NCBI RefSeq assembly: GCF_036373705.1
Contig: NC_089866.1
Location: 5,444,001-5,508,000, forward strand
Length of the DNA: 64,000 nt
Direction of reading: 5' to 3'
Origin: Amia ocellicauda
Taxonomy: Eukaryota > Chordata > Actinopteri > Amiiformes > Amiidae
How positions within the stretch are numbered: the stretch's first letter is position 1; every line of letters starts with the position of its first letter. A program made the translations under genes and the position numbers. Positions 1-11,882 of the stretch are shown here, piece by piece. The notes below the pieces were generated by a model. That model searched no databases. It had not been told where the DNA came from and worked only from the letters and a program-made list of their open reading frames with translations.

Positions 1-810
1 TTCAGTAGTGCCTTCCTGTCCCCTTCTGAGCTGATCCAGTGGATTGCAGGACTGTAGGTTTGGGTTTACTACGATGACAGGGAGGGCAGCAGCAGTCTCT
101 TGTGTCCACATCAGGGTTTGTGTGTATGGCTGTGTTTATTATCCTAACTTATGAATTTAAAACATGGCCATGCTCTCATTGGAGGGCTTAAAACTTATTT
201 TAGCAGTTAAGCTGACTTATTAAAGCAGCCACTGCAACCCTTGGGATGGTGCCATCACCCCCATCTCAAATCTGTGCTTGCAGAAGAGACGTGCTCTGGG
301 GAGCACTTGACCCAGCCTGCTCCAGAAGGTGAGGAGAGTCATTTTTGTACAAGGGGAGCTTAAAGTGGGAGTCTGTAGCTCGAATCTGATTTTCTGAATC
401 TGATGGAACTTGGTCCGTTTTTTCTATTTGTGTCCTGGCCTAAAATAGAGCACTGTGTTTGAGGTTTGATGTACGACTGCATGCCTCTGTGAGCAGATTG
501 GTCTCCAGTTTTAAACTCCGAGGGACACGGGCGTGGGGAGACCATTCTGACCCGAGAGAGTCGAATCAGACCTTCCACGGAGGACACGATGTTGCTGATG
601 CCGACCGCTGTGTTTGAGCGTCTGAACGGATACCGATTTGGATGAGTTGGTGGTGACATTGGGCTTGAAGCGAGAACTCGGAAACCTATACTTACCTGGC
701 TGTAGGTCTCTAGTTTTTGGTAGTGATTTGAAACCTGTGATCAAGGATTTATTTGCAGACTCGTGCTCAGTAGGTCGCTGTTTGCATGCTGTGTTTTGTG
801 TGGCCAGGTT

Positions 811-845
811 ATGGCTGTATATCCAGCAGTCATTTGGCAAATCAG
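811..845 (+). CDS. DHRS7B: Candidate first coding exon of DHRS7B
   Basis: An ATG at 811 in good context (G at -3 and +4) opens 11 codons plus two bases, then a GTTAGT donor at 846. Splicing to the acceptor before 2042 completes an arginine codon and continues in frame into RSLSRARL and the recognised DHRS7B frame, giving a 329-aa protein. The encoded start, MAVYPAVIWQI then R, is only loosely like the human start MVSPATR. Phase and position fit, but the match is short and there is no CpG-rich promoter here, so this is an inference. Confidence 0.3.
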
Positions 846-1664
846 GTTAGTTTTTATCCAAACACACTATTTGTAGGTATTTTTTTCGGATTCTTGAACT
901 TCAAGTTTATGTTTTTAGAGATGTTTTGCAGTAAAGGCTTAGGGTCTGTACTTATTTTCTCCTGTTTTTCTTTAAAATGGAGAAGTGTGAAATGGAGCTG
1001 CACTTTTAGTGTTTTGTTGAGAGGGATATTAAATATAACTGGGATATATTTGGATTTATAGTTCGTTTACTTAGAATAAATAACTTAGTCTCAATTTGAC
1101 AGACCTAAATTAGACTGTGCACAGAAAACTAGGACAAATTTAGGACAGGCATCAGACCACTAACTCAGGAAAATCACAGTCGCTGCCTGCATGGATTCTA
1201 AAGCTGAAGTCAATTGTTTTCACAGCAGTGTACGAGGTGTGAAGTGTAACTGAATAGGGCGCACATATGATAATGGCTCACATGCTGGAAAACAGCTGTC
1301 AGTGGAATCCACCGCTTCACTGTGCCGCACTTCTCTGCGACAGACAGAACAATCACCGGCTGATTATCATGTCAGAGCAATATCTCCAAGTATGCAGAGA
1401 AAGCAAGCCCTTTAACATGTAAAACACCCCCGTCTTTTGGGTGTGTATTCAAAAGCAATTAGCAAGGCTGAAGACACCATCGTCTGATTAGATAAGTCTC
1501 CCAAGTACTGATGCCAGGTGATCTCAAATTGGTGAGACTTTATAAATGAATTTTATGAGCAGTATAATGTAATTGCTTTCCAGGAACCATACCTTGGCTG
1601 GGTCTGTCCTGTCCTTGGTTGTTCCTAAGGACTTGTGGTATGTCCTCAGTCATGCACTAGCACA

Positions 1665-1795
1665 AGGATTCCCCAACCATTCCAGGAGGACCCCCTGTCC
1701 TGCTGGGTATTGTTCCTACCGAGATCTTAATTGCTTAATTGAATCCTTAATTGAACTAGCAATGCAATATAAGGCTCAATTATGTAATTAAGAGT
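1665..1795 (+). repeat. Dispersed repeat, family A, copy 1
   Basis: This stretch shares a diverged sequence with 28873-28990 in the same orientation. The order is a TTCCC(A/C)AACC start, a block containing CTGTCCTGCTGG, and then TTAATTGAATCCTTAATTGAA. The type of element (SINE or small DNA element) cannot be decided from two copies. This copy lies in the candidate first intron of DHRS7B. Confidence 0.65.
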
Positions 1796-2041
1796 TCAGC
1801 ATTTACATACATGCATATATTAAGGCTTGCCTGTGACACCATGAAGTCCATTCTTTGCTAGGAGGCCTTCAGAGCTTTGAAGAGCTATGAGGCCTGCAGT
1901 GCTACAGAAGCATCATGCCCACATTAAATCCTTTGTACTGGTCTAGTGTTGGCACTAAACATTTACTCCTGCCCTAGCCTTAAGTATCTGGCTGTGTCCT
2001 CGGGTGCTTATTGTCCTGTGTTTGTGTCCACCCGTCCACAG

Positions 2042-5000
2042 GAGGAGTCTGTCCAGGGCGAGGCTGATGGAGCTGCTGTGTGGAAACTGCCTCCCATTAG
2101 TGCTGGGCAGCGTGGGGGTGCTGGTGCTGTACCAGCTGCTGCAGAGACTGCGCCACAAGGCCTACATCCAGGACGCGGTGGTGGTCATCACAGGAGCGAG
2201 CTCTGGACTGGGAAAAGGTTGGACCGCAGGAACTGCCTTGGCTATGGAACTTGTTTCCAAGCCCTGGGTTTCCTAACGGACAAAGGAGCCGGGAAACCAG
2301 AAGCCATCCCACAACCCCTTGGCTGGTTTGGGGGTTCACACTGTAGTGGTCCTGATTCTATTTCATGCTGCTGCCCTCTCTTAATGCAGTGAGGAGAAAC
2401 TCTGCAAGGCCTGTATTGGCTGGGTATTCAAACCTGCCAGTCGTTCAGCTCCAGTGAAACAAATTACATGTTATTGCAGACCAGGTGGTTTCCTAATTGA
2501 ATTACCCTGTATTCCTCCAGCTCTGCGCCCCTCGGCTGACTGTTCTGTCTTTGCAGATTGCGCCAGGGTGTTCCACGCGGCGGGCGCCCAGCTGGTGCTG
2601 TGCGGCCGAGACAAGGGGCGGCTGCAGGAGCTCGTGAGGGAGCTGACCGGGGTGGCAGATGGCAGACGGAAGGTAAGGAACAGCACTGGTTTTACTCGGG
2701 TCGTACCCCCGTTAGAATTTACCCCTGGTTTCAAAAGCACTCAGTCCTGACAGCCGGTAAATGCAGGAGAACCCTGAACAGAAACCTAAACGCAGCATGC
2801 AGCAGTGCCAAAGAGTTTGCCGAGTTACGGTTCGAACAGGACAGAGGAGGGCAGGAGACACGCTTTGTCTGACGCCGTGTCTGTCTGCAGCTGAGGCCGT
2901 GCTAAACAGTCTCCCTTCACTTGGCAGGGGGCCAGTCCCTCTGCTGTTACTTCCATTCATTGTACGTCCATTTGCCACCAGATTGGTGACACAGGTTATA
3001 GGGTGTCTAGTGTGTTTTAAATAGTTATTTCGTGTAAGTGACAGAGCTTCCAGATGAGACCTCCTAATAGCACTGATTGTACACAAAAGGAAAAGTGTTT
3101 AATTAGTTGTTTTAAAGTCGCATTCAGAAGTTATGCAAAATCGTGTCTGTGGTTGAGTTTCAACATTCAGGGCAGGGCTGAAGGAAACCAGTACGGGTTG
3201 AAAGGGTCTGCAATCCTTTTGCACAACAAAGTGGGACGGGTTGCACTGACATTGTGATCTTCCATTTCCACAGACCTACACCCCCAGTACCGTGACCTTT
3301 GACCTGTCGGACACAGAGACCGTGGCCAGCGCGGCGGAGGAGATTGTCAAATGCCACGGTCACGTGGACATCCTGATCAACAACGCCGGGATCAGCTACC
3401 GGGGCACGATCCTGGACACCGCCGTGGATGTGGACAAAGAGGTGATGGACATCAACTACTTCGGGCCCATTGCTCTCACTAAAGGTAGGTGTGTCTCATT
3501 TTATTAAAGCTTTAAAGCGTTTATTTAAAACCCAAATGAACCATAAATGAACCCCATCACAGCAAAGGGGTGCTCTAGTGCTGGCAGCGTCCAGCCGAGT
3601 CATTGGGCCTGCTGGTTTGAGTGGGAAGGTGGGTGTGGGTTGCCTCTCTGGGCTCTGAGTAACAGCTGCTCTGTCCCCAGCGATCCTGCCCTCCATGGTG
3701 CAGCGCCGGAGCGGCCACATCGTGGTGATCAGCAGCGTCCAGGGCAAGATCGCCATCCCCTTCAGGTCCGCCTGTAAGTACCGTCGGCCGAGAGAGTTCA
3801 GTTCAATAATTTAGATCTGGGGATGCTAGCAGCAGAAGCAAAAAACTTGATCTTGTTCCGTCTGTGGCTGAATTGGTGGGAATGCCTCAGATTACAAAGA
3901 CTAGTCTGATTTCTGATTTGTGCTTTCCTGCGAGGCGTACTGAGGCTTTACCACCGTCGATGTCTCTGAGATTTCCCTGCTAAACGCTTCCCCCTTGAAG
4001 ACCCTCTGCCAATGACCAAACTGGGCCTCGTCTCTCTCCTGGTCCCGAGAGTCTCAGCGTACAAAAAACACTTTAAGGAGTCACACAAGCAGGTTGTCTG
4101 GTTGTCCCTCCCTCCTCTCGCAGACGCCGCCTCCAAGCACGCCACCCAAGCCTTCTTCGACTGCCTGCGGGCCGAGGTGGAGCAGTACGGCATCGGTGTG
4201 TCCATCTTCAGCCCCGGCTACATCAGAACCAACCTCTCCCTCAACGCGGTCACTGGGGACGGGTCCAAACATGGAGGTAGGAATGGGATTTACATCTTGA
4301 TATATCGGCAGCAGCAGCAGCAGCCGCAGCAGCCTCTAAGTGTGTGTGTTTTAGATGTAACTAATATGTTTCTCTTCAGTGGGTCATTTAAACCCTGTTA
4401 ACTTTGCAGCACAAACCAGAATCTGTAATGATTTACCGTTTACTTTCCACCTGCTGAAAGCTGATAGAGACGCGTGGAGGTTTTGCATATAAAATAAGTG
4501 TAGAAAAGCACATCTACTGTTTACAGAGATAATAAAACCAGTTTTGATACTAAATACTTAATGTCTGAAAACAAATCCTGGTGCCAGATAATTCCAGGTA
4601 TTGTTTGTTGGTTTATTTCATAAAACACCAGCATCTGAAAGATGTCCTGGAAAATGTATGTAGAGTTCCTGGGTTTTCCCTGCAGGTCTCGGTTTAAAAC
4701 GATGCAGCCTTATGTATTATGTGAGGCTCTCAGTCACTGGGCAGGTCTTGAAAGCTGTGGATATGAATAAATCACTTATTCATATAAATGTAATTATACC
4801 AACAGAACTCCTGCACAATGAGCTCCAAGTAACAGTGCTAGTGAAGTCGGTTAGAAAATTGGGATGTCCGCTATTTTGAACAGAGGTTTCTGTCCAGTCT
4901 TGGTGAAAACCAGCTACGGATGTTTAAAGAGGACGAGAGAACCCATGCAGTAAACATCACGTCACTACAGTTACCAGACAGACGTGTTTGGGCTGTAAAG

Positions 5001-5283
5001 AGCTGGTGCCGTGTCCCCTGGCGCTCAGCGCAGGGTGTCGGTGCCGCTGATCGTCCCCGCTGTCGTGTCTGTTTCAGTGCTGGACAAGAACACGGCCGAG
5101 GGGAGGGACCCCCGCGATGTGGCCGACGCGATCCTGAAGGCGGTTGGCAGGAAGAAGCAAGACGTGTTGATGGCCGGCTTGCTGCCCACTGTCGCGGTCT
5201 ACATGCGCACTCTGTGCCCGGCGCTCTTCTTCAAGTTCATGGCTGCCCGGGCCAGGAAGGAACGCAAAGCCAAGGACAACTAG
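2042..5283 (+). CDS. DHRS7B: DHRS7B, short-chain dehydrogenase/reductase family member 7B (spliced, six recognised coding exons)
   Basis: The coding exons are 2042-2217 (ATG at 2067), 2557-2672, 3274-3484, 3681-3773, 4124-4276 and 5078-5283 (TAG stop). All introns are GT-AG and phase is kept at every junction. From the ATG at 2067 the protein is 309 aa, against about 325 in human. It has a hydrophobic N-terminal anchor (residues 8-26), the NADP-binding motif TGASSGLG (42-49), NNAG (125-128), Asn150, a catalytic serine at 177/178, and the YAASK active site (Tyr191, Lys195). The Tyr191 codon is split by an intron. The C-terminal part is hydrophobic and ends in a basic tail. Known family role: DHRS7B (PexRAP) is a peroxisome/ER membrane reductase of acyl- and alkyl-dihydroxyacetone phosphate in ether-lipid synthesis. 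Exon 2042-2217 is open for eight codons upstream of the ATG (RSLSRARL), and these resemble the human KSLPKVKA, so an upstream coding exon is likely. The first donor (GTTGGA) is weak. Confidence 0.95.
4309..4332 (+). repeat. CAG trinucleotide repeat in DHRS7B intron
   Basis: Five CAG units, one CCG and two more CAG units lie 33 bases inside the intron after exon 4124-4276. It is not part of the coding sequence. Confidence 0.8.
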
Positions 5284-5686
5284 CGCTCTGCCAACGGTGC
5301 GAGGAAGCTGCCCGGTTTCAAACCCTTTGAAATCACTCGTCTACTACTTCTTCAGACTCGAAGCAGAATGTGGCAACAGCTAGGGTAACGTAACGGCTCG
5401 TGGCTCCAGTTGTACTTGTTTATTGGGGGGAGAGGCGTTGCAGGGAGATACACGTAGAGTCCAAGATAGAGAGAGTAATGGGAAAAGTTTATTAAATGCC
5501 TTTGCAGAAAATGTATGTTTAACCATATGAAAAGGAAATGAGATTGAAAAGTGTCTGGATCACATCACAAAGTCAAACAAGGTATGGTTTACATTTTGGG
5601 TGGGGAAAATGATTGTTTTAGCTGTTGAACCAAGTGATGCATTGAATGTGGTCTCGTGATTCTGTACAGAAAAACTTCCCTGTGCA

Positions 5687-5692
5687 AATAAA
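5687..5692 (+). terminator. DHRS7B polyadenylation signal
   Basis: A canonical AATAAA lies 404 bases after the DHRS7B stop codon, on the same strand. It is the first such hexamer in the 3' untranslated region. Confidence 0.6.
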
Positions 5693-6340
5693 GCAATTTA
5701 GCAACACTAAACTCCAGGTGCTTCCCATGCGGTTGTGTCACATTTCCTTTCATTCAGATTAGAAACATCAGCACATTCTCTCTGGTATTTCAAATCGCAA
5801 AGCAGTCTCAAAGAGAGTCAAATAGAGGCTAATTAGATGCATGAGGAGAAACGTGAGAACCACATGGAGCCACCAGAAGGTGCAGATGATATTAATATGT
5901 TTAATACACACAGTTTACGGTATTATGTCGACGTCTCCTACAAGAAAGTCATACAAATAAATAATAATAATAAACTGTTCTCTTGTACAGTGCTTTCTTA
6001 ATTCACAAGTTATAACCCTGTCTCTGTAACTCCTGTAAATAAACATGAACGCGCACTTGTATTAGCAGTGTATGGCCTTTCAAATTGACTTAATCCAGAT
6101 TAAAACGGCAGGAATTTCAGAACACCACATGTAACGGGCTGTTTTGGAATTCGATACAACCCAGCTTTTATGAAACATGCCGTGGGCGCCGCAGTGTGGA
6201 CAGTGGACGTGCCCCGTCCTGCTCATATCTCAGTGACTCTCAGCTCCTCTCGCGGTGGCAGTTTCGCCTCGACTGGTGCGTTGACCTGGACGCTCTGATC
6301 CAAAGGAAAGGCTGCCACCTACTAGTTCACAGATACCTCC

Positions 6341-6395
6341 CCTACAGCACCCAGAACGGCCTTCAGCCTCCCGTCCAGGTACCAACTGAGCTCAG
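6341..6395 (-). pseudogene. 5S rRNA-like fragment (3' half), pseudogene or SINE3-type remnant
   Basis: Read on the minus strand, this resembles the 3' half of vertebrate 5S rRNA. It has the segment like TTAGTACTTGGATGGGAGAC (here as CAGTTGGTACCTGGACGGGA), a diverged middle, and then GGGTGCTGTAGG, which matches exactly. The 5' half of 5S is not recognisable to the right, and there is no clear T-run terminator, so it is not a working 5S gene. It lies in the DHRS7B-TMEM11 convergent interval. Confidence 0.45.
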
Positions 6396-8270
6396 TCGTC
6401 TCAACCACTGTTGTCTGCTGGAGACAGACATGGTTTCGGTATGAAAGGGCAGAAGAGTGATCAAAACGGGAAAAAGCAAATGGATGCCTTTCAATTTAAG
6501 TTTGACTGTAAGAAGTTGAATAGATCTTACAATTTATCTTTAATTGGGCTATTTTCTTTTTACTTCAATTGAAACGCGGAGGTATTTTGATATTCTGACG
6601 AAGTGAAATGCATGAAGCAAAGAAACACACCAGCAGAGACAAACAGACAAGGGAAATGAATGTCGAGATAAAGAATATTTATTGCAGTGTTCAATACCAC
6701 TAAATTGTCACACATTCAAATGTAGAGTCTGGTCAGGTGATGTTTATGTCCTTTGAAACGCAAAGACACAAATAGCAACCGAGGAGAAAATAAAGATCAA
6801 TGCATATCCTTCCCTTTAAAGAAACTGAAAGAACAAACCAAGAGCGAGAGACAAGGACCCCGGGCCGCTGTGCTTGGACAGGTTTCATGTAATAAGCACA
6901 TCAATAGAAAAGTGGTTGAGCGAAATTCCTTTTACTCCTAGAGCTCCTAATCTGCCTTTTCTCCTTCTCCTGAAACGATTTCACATTGGATTCCCTGACG
7001 CTGTGCCCGATTCAGGCTTCAATTTTAGACGAGACTGGCCTTCCTGTGGTGAAAAGGAGAAACACCTGTTCGCACGTCTGAAAATGTCAGCAGTCCTGAA
7101 GTTACAAAACCCAGGTCTGATTTAGATGTTCATTCTTCGAAGAGGTCAAACATACGGTCCATGATCCTTTAATTTCCTGATCACAATCTTCAGAGTGCAC
7201 TGCTAAATGCTGGAGATTGTGATGCAGAAAACTAGCCGTAAAAAGTACAGGCTATGGATGAAACTGGAGAGTAAGCTGCATCATTAATGACCGGTTTACC
7301 TGATTCGGTGGATTTAGTGCTGGTGTTACTAGAAAGTCATTAAAAGAGTCCTGCAGCAGCAAAGGCTTTTCAAAGGGCAACTACCACACAGGAAAAGAAA
7401 AAGGCTGTGGACCGTATGATGTTTTCTCCCCTCGAAGGGATACGGATTAAAAAAACACTACAAACACAGCTGCACGGGACTGTTGTCATATTCTGCTGCA
7501 AAAATATACTCTGGGTGAATTTGATCTATTACTTAATCGTTCTGTTCACAATTACACTAAAACTACATATGATTCCACTGGGTTGCGAGAGTTACACAGT
7601 ATGCACACACAAGAGGAAAGGATGGGATTATAGGTACAGTTTCCTATAAACTAAGGCATATAATAAGCTATAAAACATATTTGGGTGTATATATTATATA
7701 TATAAATTAATGTAAATATTTGTGCGATTTACAAAAGCCTGAGAGCACAAAGGTTAGATTTGTAAGTAGTTTTTTTTAGACTCCAGAAAAGGCTATTATA
7801 CGAGTTTCTCGGGTAATGAAACGAACATAACCAAGTGTCTTCAGAATCAAGACAATGAGGTCACCGGTCCTGCCAGTAATCACATGATCAGGAAAATATA
7901 ATTAGGCCTCCTGCATGCGCTGCTTGAGCTGTTTCAGTAACACACCTTTTTCTTTTCATAGTTAACCTTCCGACAAAAAATACAAATCTGTGAAAGGCTG
8001 AAGTGCGTCACACTCCCTTCTCAGCGTCTGCTCTGATGGACTGCGCTGTCACTGCGGGGGGCCGGGCGATCCCCCCCGCCACGCTGCCGACTCGACAGGA
8101 AGTGCTTTGCATTGTCTGTTCCCAAGGGCGGCACGGGTTATTGCCACTACTAGTCCAGGGACTAAGAATAGTCATTCATCAAAGTGCTTTTGTATTTCAG
8201 AAAAAAAAAATTAAATTTATATCAATTGTTCTTTTGGAAGAAGAGGTCAAAAGGCTGAGGCTCATGTATA

Positions 8271-8349
8271 TATATACAGCTCTGGAAAAAAAAATGAGAC
8301 CACTCTAAGTTCAGAAATCAATGTTAAGTGGCCGCAGTTTTTTCCAGAG

Positions 8350-8358
<9 letters not shown>
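8271..8358. mobile_element. Short palindromic element with 21-bp terminal inverted repeats (MITE-like)
   Basis: TATATACAGCTCTGGAAAAA with one further A (8271-8291) is repeated as an exact reverse complement at 8338-8358, around a 46-base core (8292-8337). The core includes ATGAGACCACTCTAAGTTCAG. The 'CAGCTCTGGAAAAAA...GAGACCAC' start is typical of a repeat common in fish genomes. This looks like an internally deleted copy with no coding capacity. Confidence 0.7.

Positions 8359-8407
<49 letters not shown>
8352..8407 (+). repeat. (TA)n then (GA)n compound microsatellite
   Basis: About 15 TA units (8352-8382) are followed directly by about 12 GA units (8383-8407). The TA run grows out of the right end of the inverted-repeat element. 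Confidence 0.9.
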
Positions 8408-10214
8408 TCAACTGAGGGGAGTGACAGACAATGCACCAGAAATTACACTGAAAACAGACAGGAAGACTTCAGCTGTCTGTCGTTTACTGTGGCACTGGAC
8501 AGATGTTACTTAAACAGCTCAGCTACATGTGGGAATGTTTAGCGCTATAATAACCTAAATATATTATTATTTTTAAGTTGAGGAGAATGAACTGTGGAAG
8601 GGAAGGTAAAAAGGGGCAGCAGCACAAGCATTGCAACCAAACACTCCCACCTGGCTGACAAAAGATTACAACTACTTTAATAAGCAAATGTTTTTTTTTT
8701 TTTAATACTTCCAGTTGCCATTTAAGGAGGAAAACAAATCTATACAATTGACAGCATTCATTTCTTCAGGAAACCTGAATTTACCATGTCAATCCTATCT
8801 AAACATGTCCCTTGGTGACGCTGCAGTAACTGCCACAGTGAACTGACAGGGAAACCATTCAGAACAAGAGAGGAAAATCAAGTCTAAATCAGCTACACTG
8901 AAATCTCTTCACACGTATATATTTATGTATCCCAATCCCAGTTATGTGTCTGCTGACAACATCCTGGTGTGTGAGAGTGAGAGTCCTTGATAAGGAGAGA
9001 ATGGAACATTTAATAAAACAATGTACTGTTTTTTAAGCAAGCAAATCATTAGATCCTTTGCATTAGCATATCGTCTGTCCTCACATTAACAAGTGATGGA
9101 CGAAATGAGAGGGACTATTTCTTATTTGCCTCCTTCCAGAGCCCTAGCTTAATAAGTAGCTTTGGTCTCCCCAGGAAGATAACCCGTATTTAGTGTCACA
9201 CAAGTTAGACACCGGCTATGGTAGTCTAAAGCGATGCAGAAGCCGTTTCTCAGGTGTGATAGCTGCCCAACACAGCACCTTGCATCCAGGGAACTAATAC
9301 GCTAAATATGACCCGACGCACAAATATTAATACGAAGAAAATGTGCCTCCAAGGAGGCAGTGCTATTATTGTTTTGATAGGGTAATCACTGATACATGAT
9401 CAAATAACCAATATTTGTCTGCTCAGATAAATATACGTCTATGTATAGATTTGAGAACAAAGCAGCCTAAATTAATTTAATCAGGAAACACCCTCCCCAG
9501 CCATAGATCTTTCAGACACAGATCCTATGTGGGGTGTCACAGGGTTGGTGAGATGGCCACTCGACACCACATTTCTGGGAGATGTTGTTTATGTAGGGAA
9601 ACTAGGATAGTTATTGAGCCAGGGGCTTGAGAGGATATGAGCAATCCAATTCCCTCCTGAAGGCCCCTGGCCTGTCACCTGACAGTTTGTTTTTCTGGTG
9701 TGGAAGCACCACCGAGGAAAGGCAAGGCAGGGAAGGACAAGACTCAGGATTTCATGAAATATTCTGATATGATTTGGCCTTGTTATACAAAATACAATTT
9801 CTCAATCTCCCAATTGAAATATGAAGCCTTTTGTTGTTTTGTTTAGTGGCCATAGCATTAGACAGCACTAATTAAATATCTGAATTAGTCATTTTACCTC
9901 GGTGTTGTTTTTCTCTTCTTAATGAGGTTTCCTGAAAAACACAGAAGTCAATAAGTGTTTGTGGTGGGAGATGGGAGAGATATCATTGGTATTGGCTTCT
10001 AGTCCATTCCCTATTGCTCAACATACAAGACGTTCAAATACTCTCACATGAACAGTGACCTCAACATTGTCGACAAAGTCTCAAGACTCGGGATAAGGAT
10101 TCTCTCAGAGGTCCAATTTCTCCTTGCATTTAATTCCTAAGTTGCATGTTTTTAAATATTTTTTTTTTTTCCAAAATGATGCATTTGATGCAACAGTAAA
10201 ATACATTTATAATA

Positions 10215-10220
10215 TTTATT
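10215..10220 (-). terminator. Candidate TMEM11 polyadenylation signal
   Basis: TTTATT on the plus strand is AATAAA on the minus strand, about 1.66 kb past the TMEM11 stop. Another AATAAA (11879-11874) lies only a few bases after the stop and is probably too close to be the main site. The choice is an inference. Confidence 0.3.
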
Positions 10221-11882
10221 TTGGCACTAGGTTTGTTCCATCTTATTCTTCGGTTTAAAGAAATAAGGAGTAGGAAACGTATGTACAGTATCTTAGCAGA
10301 TATTCTACAATATATAGAAAAATAAAGCTTACAGTTAAGTGGCTACTTGTAAGAAAAGGTGATATTTGGTACACAGATTCAGGTCCAGAGCACCACTCTT
10401 TCAAAGCACACCGGGAGCAGCTTGGGATTTCAGGGACTTTTCCCAACACAGAAGCTCCAAGAAATATCTATACAGCAGTTTTACAAGGACTTCATAAAAA
10501 CTATTCACTAAGAGGACAAAGAACTGAATGGGAAACACACACATACCTCCCAGCAGCGTATATGTAAATAATAACGGACAATGGAAATGGTTTTGTCTTT
10601 ATGGTGAGATATATACAGAATAATCCTGGTGGCTCCAGTATCTGTACAAACAGGTACTGGAGCTCCTGTCGATGTTTGCACGGCACATGTAAGAGACCAA
10701 CTCCGCTAGTACTATTCAGGCATGACTGTACAACCGAATTTCAAAAATGCTTTTAGGCCGCTGTCTCACTTATTTGTATTTACTGGCTTTAATTTAAGAA
10801 TAATCCTGCTGCAGAAGGGTGTGTCATGTCCTGAATCGAGAAGGAAAAATAAACAAGAATTAGTCCTTTCCATGGGGACCATTCCGCTTGGAAGAGACAT
10901 CATAAGGACAAAGCAAGAGTGGGCGGAGTCTGGTTGTGGAGGGTCACATCCACCTCCTGCTAAAGACCGGTCAGAGAAGGGCTCCACCACATAGCACATA
11001 AATAAAAAGCTGAAGTGATAAAGTAATGAAGTAGTGAAAGACAGAGGGGGGTCTAACACCCAGCAGGCTACTGGAGTCTCTCAATGCCTGGGATAAAGAG
11101 GTCTCGAACTTCCCTCCAACACCGGCATATGGAGATGTTCCCCTAGTTTCAAATCAGAAATCATATTCACAATCCCAAAGGGTGCGTAGATGGGAATGTT
11201 AAGTGGCAACACAAGATGGCAGCAAGCTGATGTCTGGGAGAATCAAGACGGCAGGGTGATCTGAGGAAGAACCCAAGACCCGTGTTGGTGGGCGACAACA
11301 GAGGACTTCAGGTTTCCACACGACCAGAACTTTCTAAACTTTTTCTCTCTCAGAACTAAAGCAACAATCTTAAAAGGTTAGGTGGAGATAAAAAAACAAA
11401 AAGGGAAAAATAAAAATACAGAAAAGAGAGTGTTTCAAATTTCCTAATGTTTAATGAAGTGATGATGTTCTGACCAGCAATAAAGGGTACAATAAAACTA
11501 CTAGGAAAAAATATCAGGCCTTTGTTAATACTTAAAACAGTTTGTCCATTCAATTCCTCGTATCTGAATCCTCAAGATATCAACTTCAATTCAAATCCAC
11601 AGTTTAGTGTATAGAGAACGAGGGGGGGAGGGGAGAAAACCTGTATATATCATATCAATCAGTGCACTGGAGAGGTTACTTAAAAAGCAAGGGGGTGGGG
11701 GGGGGGAAGAAGAAAACCCCTATAGTTTTAACCATATCCCCTCTGGGCTGCAACCTTCAGAAACCTGTGTGTCTCAAAACAATACTAAAAGCTGAATAAC
11801 ATTCTGTCTTTTAGGATCTTTTTTTGGGGGGGTGGGGGGATTTGGGGGGTCGTCTCGTTTGTTTCGTCGTCGTTTTATTAAA

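Larger units (their letters stand above)
5693..10214. other. Intergenic interval between convergent DHRS7B and TMEM11
   Basis: I see no coding gene here. The interval holds the 5S-like fragment at 6341-6395, the inverted-repeat element at 8271-8358 with its microsatellites, and otherwise AT-rich unique sequence. Short open frames show no protein family I recognise. Part of it could be 3' untranslated sequence of TMEM11 if a polyadenylation site further left than 10215 is used. Confidence 0.6.

Noticed and set aside
690..703. ATACTTACCTGGC, identical to the 5' end of U1 snRNA
   Set aside because: Only the first 13 bases match. The following sequence does not resemble U1 stem-loop I or the Sm site, so this is not an snRNA gene.
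360..850. Overlapping open frames of about 70-109 codons on both strands near the left edge
   Set aside because: No recognisable protein similarity, no consistent splice sites for the minus frames, and lengths that occur by chance. Only the small 811-845 exon candidate was kept.
6196..6444. 82-codon open frame on plus
   Set aside because: It overlaps the 5S-like fragment in the opposite orientation and matches no protein family.
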